Position numbers and translations under genes: made by a program. This document shows, piece by piece, positions 5,125 through 6,989 of a stretch of 6,989 nt of DNA (within the stretch, counting starts at the first letter, position 1; every line of letters begins with the position of its first letter). The notes beneath the pieces were generated by a model that had not been told where the DNA came from, did not search any database, and saw only the letters and a list, made by a program, of their open reading frames with translations. Source of the DNA: Clostridia bacterium (GTDB lineage Bacteria > Bacillota > Clostridia > Christensenellales > Borkfalkiaceae); assembly GCA_017501125.1 (NCBI GenBank), contig JAFVXN010000029.1:1-6989 (forward strand). The letters are read 5' to 3'.

Positions 5125-6300
5125 ATGAATTTTTTTGAGATAAAAGACAGAGACGACGGATTTATTGCTGGGACTTACGGAAGATTTTCCGTCGCGATAG
5201 AAAAAGGTGAAGGCTCGTCTATTTGGGACGTCGAAGGCAAAAAATATATTGATTTTACCAGTGGCATCGGCGTTAACGCTTTCGGGATGAACGACGAGAT
5301 TTGGAAGGCTGCGGTCGTGGAGCAAATCAATAAGACTCAACACGTCTGCAATCTTTATTACGTACAACCTCAGGTGGAATTAGCCGAGGCAATCTGCAAA
5401 ATTTCCGGTGCTAAGAAGGTTTTCTTTGGCAATAGTGGCGCTGAGGCAAACGAGTGTGCTATCAAGGCTGCGAGAAAATATTCTGCACTCAAATACGGCG
5501 AAGGTTCTCGCTACGAAATTATTACCATGAAAGGTAGTTTTCACGGCAGGACGATGGCAACGCTCACGGCGACGGGACAAGACGGCTTTCATAAGCATTT
5601 TGGTCCCTTTTTGGAAGGATTCGTATACGCGGAGCCGACCTACGAAGATATTTCGGCAAAAATTAACGACAAAACCTGCGCGGTGATGATGGAATTGATC
5701 CAAGGCGAAAGCGGTGTCAACGTCGTCGACGAGCAGACGGTAAAAGCGGTAGAAAAACTCTGTAAGGAAAAAGACGTTTTGCTTATCGTGGACGAGGTTC
5801 AGACGGGCAACGGCAGGACGGGCGAAGCGTACGCTTACCTGGGCTATGGCATTTCGCCTGATTTAGTGACGACGGCAAAAGGCTTGGGCGGTGGATTGCC
5901 TATCGGCGCATGCTTGTTCTTTGATAAGACGGAAAATACGCTGGTAAAGGGTGACCACGGTACGACGTTCGGTGGTAATCCCGTCGCTTGCGCGGCGGCT
6001 TTGACCGTGGTTAATCGTCTTACGGACGATTTGCTTGCGACAGTAAAAGAAAAAGGTGCGTATCTAAAGGCAGAGATTGAAAAAATGGACGGCGTCAAAG
6101 AGGTGTCGGGCAGAGGTATGATGCTTGGCGTTTCGCTCGACCATGAAAAGAGCGCCCGTCAACTTGCCGAAGAGGCGTTGAAGCGTGGGCTTCTCATCTT
6201 GACTGCGCATGAAAAACTTAGATTGTTGCCTCCACTGACTATTACGAGGGCAGAGATGGACGAAGGATTAAAGATATTGAAAGAGGTATTGAAAAAATGA
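5125..6300 (+). CDS. argD: Acetylornithine aminotransferase (class III, PLP-dependent)
   Basis: ArgD converts N-acetylglutamate 5-semialdehyde to N-acetylornithine, using glutamate as amino donor and pyridoxal phosphate. The 391 residues match the ArgD family (about 390-400). Visible blocks are D-F-T-S-G-I-G-V-N near the N-terminus and G-N-S-G-A-E-A-N (102-109), which holds the PLP phosphate. S-F-H-G-R-T (138-143) has the ring-stacking Phe139. V-D-E-V-Q-T-G has Asp223 and Gln226. T-T-A-K-G-L-G-G-G-L-P-I-G has the Schiff-base Lys252, and T-T-F-G-G-N-P follows. The related ornithine and GABA aminotransferases share these motifs; the arg context decides the call. The ribosome binding site is poor (GGG at 5115-5117), and a terminator lies immediately upstream, so expression may depend on read-through from argB. 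The TGA overlaps the argF start by 4 nt, which implies translational coupling. Confidence 0.95.
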   Translation: MNFFEIKDRDDGFIAGTYGRFSVAIEKGEGSSIWDVEGKKYIDFTSGIGVNAFGMNDEIWKAAVVEQINKTQHVCNLYYVQPQVELAEAICKISGAKKVFFGNSGAEANECAIKAARKYSALKYGEGSRYEIITMKGSFHGRTMATLTATGQDGFHKHFGPFLEGFVYAEPTYEDISAKINDKTCAVMMELIQGESGVNVVDEQTVKAVEKLCKEKDVLLIVDEVQTGNGRTGEAYAYLGYGISPDLVTTAKGLGGGLPIGACLFFDKTENTLVKGDHGTTFGGNPVACAAALTVVNRLTDDLLATVKEKGAYLKAEIEKMDGVKEVSGRGMMLGVSLDHEKSARQLAEEALKRGLLILTAHEKLRLLPPLTITRAEMDEGLKILKEVLKK

Positions 6301-6989
6301 AACACTTGTTAAAATTGGCGGATTTGTCCAAAGAAGAGATTTTCGGCATACTCAATCTTGCCGATCAGTTAAAATATGAAAGAAAGAACAATATTCACAA
6401 GGATTACTTAAAAGGGAAGAAATTGGGGATGATTTTCCGTAAGTCTTCCACCCGCACCCGCGTATCCTTTGAGGTAGGCATGTACGAACTTGGCGGTACG
6501 GCACTCTTCCTTTCCGATAAGGATTTACAGATTGGTAGAGGGGAGCCCATCAAAGATACGGCACGCGTCTTCTCTCGTTATTTGGACGGCTTGATGATAC
6601 GTACTTACGATCAAAAAGAGGTTGACGAATTTGCCGAATACGGCACGATTCCCGTAATCAACGCGTTGACTGATTACGCGCACCCCTGTCAGGTGCTTGC
6701 CGATCTTATGACGATTAGGGAGTACAAGGGTATCCTCAAAGGTTTGAAGATGTGTTTTGTCGGCGACGGCAACAATATGGCAAACTCTTTGCTCGTTGGC
6801 GCGTTGAAGATGGGGATGAAGTTCTCCATTGCTTGTCCAAAGGGTTATCAAATCGTGCCAGAACTCGTCGAGTGGGCGAAGGATTATCCTGGACAATTCG
6901 AGATGACGGACGACGTTTTGGCTGCAGCGAAAGATGCGGACGTGATTTATACGGACGTGTGGGCGTCGATGGGTCAAGAAGGGGAAAAA
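6297..6989 (+). CDS. argF: Ornithine carbamoyltransferase, N-terminal 231 residues (3' end outside window)
   Basis: ArgF transfers the carbamoyl group from carbamoyl phosphate to ornithine, giving citrulline. The frame starts at ATG 6297-6299, overlapping the argD TGA (6298-6300) as ATGA, and stays open to the last base. Family length is about 305-335, so roughly 75-105 residues are missing. The carbamoyl-phosphate motif S-S-T-R-T-R (50-55) and H-P-C-Q (129-132) are intact. F-V-G-D-G-N-N begins the ornithine-binding domain, and D-V-W-A-S-M-G-Q-E near the edge matches the ornithine carbamoyltransferase loop, which separates this from aspartate carbamoyltransferase. The diagnostic H-C-L-P motif would lie just beyond the edge. 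A minor oddity is F-R-K before the STRTR motif, where F-E-K is common. The ribosome binding site AAGAGGT (6281-6287) is inside argD, about 10 nt upstream. Coupled translation with argD is likely. Confidence 0.95.
   Translation, partial: MKHLLKLADLSKEEIFGILNLADQLKYERKNNIHKDYLKGKKLGMIFRKSSTRTRVSFEVGMYELGGTALFLSDKDLQIGRGEPIKDTARVFSRYLDGLMIRTYDQKEVDEFAEYGTIPVINALTDYAHPCQVLADLMTIREYKGILKGLKMCFVGDGNNMANSLLVGALKMGMKFSIACPKGYQIVPELVEWAKDYPGQFEMTDDVLAAAKDADVIYTDVWASMGQEGEK

Noticed and set aside
6525..6977. 150-codon open frame on the - strand near the right edge
   Set aside because: It is a shadow of argF, whose + strand frame has the STRTR and HPCQ motifs and runs open to the window end.
1..6989. 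Mobile elements, CRISPR, tRNA/rRNA or a novel multi-gene system
   Set aside because: The window is filled by known metabolic genes with short spacers; no transposase, terminal repeats, spaced repeat array or RNA gene signatures were seen.

Overview
This window is a compact arginine-biosynthesis cluster, with every gene on the + strand. It is preceded by the 3' end of an unrelated lipid gene. The order is: 3' part of an acyl-ACP thioesterase (1-450), a 190-bp AT-rich promoter/operator region, argG (641-1870), argC (about 1965-2894), argJ (2908-4131), a second promoter region, argB (4224-5081), an intrinsic terminator-like hairpin, argD (5125-6300), and the 5' two-thirds of argF (6297 to the window edge). 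The argF gene starts inside the argD stop codon and runs off the window.

The enzymes cover acetylation of glutamate (ArgJ), phosphorylation (ArgB), reduction (ArgC), transamination (ArgD), recovery of ornithine by acetyl transfer (ArgJ), carbamoylation (ArgF) and condensation with aspartate (ArgG). Only argininosuccinate lyase (argH) and carbamoyl-phosphate synthase are missing from the route, and argF is cut, so either could lie downstream or elsewhere. ArgJ together with a long-form ArgB that carries the N-terminal helix and C-terminal signature of arginine-inhibited kinases points to the acetyl-recycling pathway, with feedback on ArgB.

The layout suggests at least two transcription units. 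A sigma-A-type promoter (TTGACT-17-TATAAT) precedes argG and sits among repeated TATGCATAA/GCATAAAA words, which resemble ArgR half-sites. A consensus promoter (TTGACA-17-TATAAT) precedes argB and is overlaid by a different set of palindromes (TATCAC/GTGATA). A 10-bp hairpin plus T-tract overlaps the argB stop codon and would reduce transcription into argD-argF. I see no good promoter between argB and argD.

Consensus promoters, AGGAG-like ribosome binding sites, an ArgGCJBDF-type arrangement and a bacterial hotdog acyl-ACP thioesterase suggest a Firmicute, plausibly an uncultured clostridial lineage with moderate GC. This is inference from style, not identification. I found no mobile element, CRISPR, RNA gene or defence gene, and nothing that looks like a wholly new biological system. 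The points worth a second look are regulatory: two different operator types and an internal terminator. A possible Glu-to-Gln change in the thioesterase active site is also worth checking.
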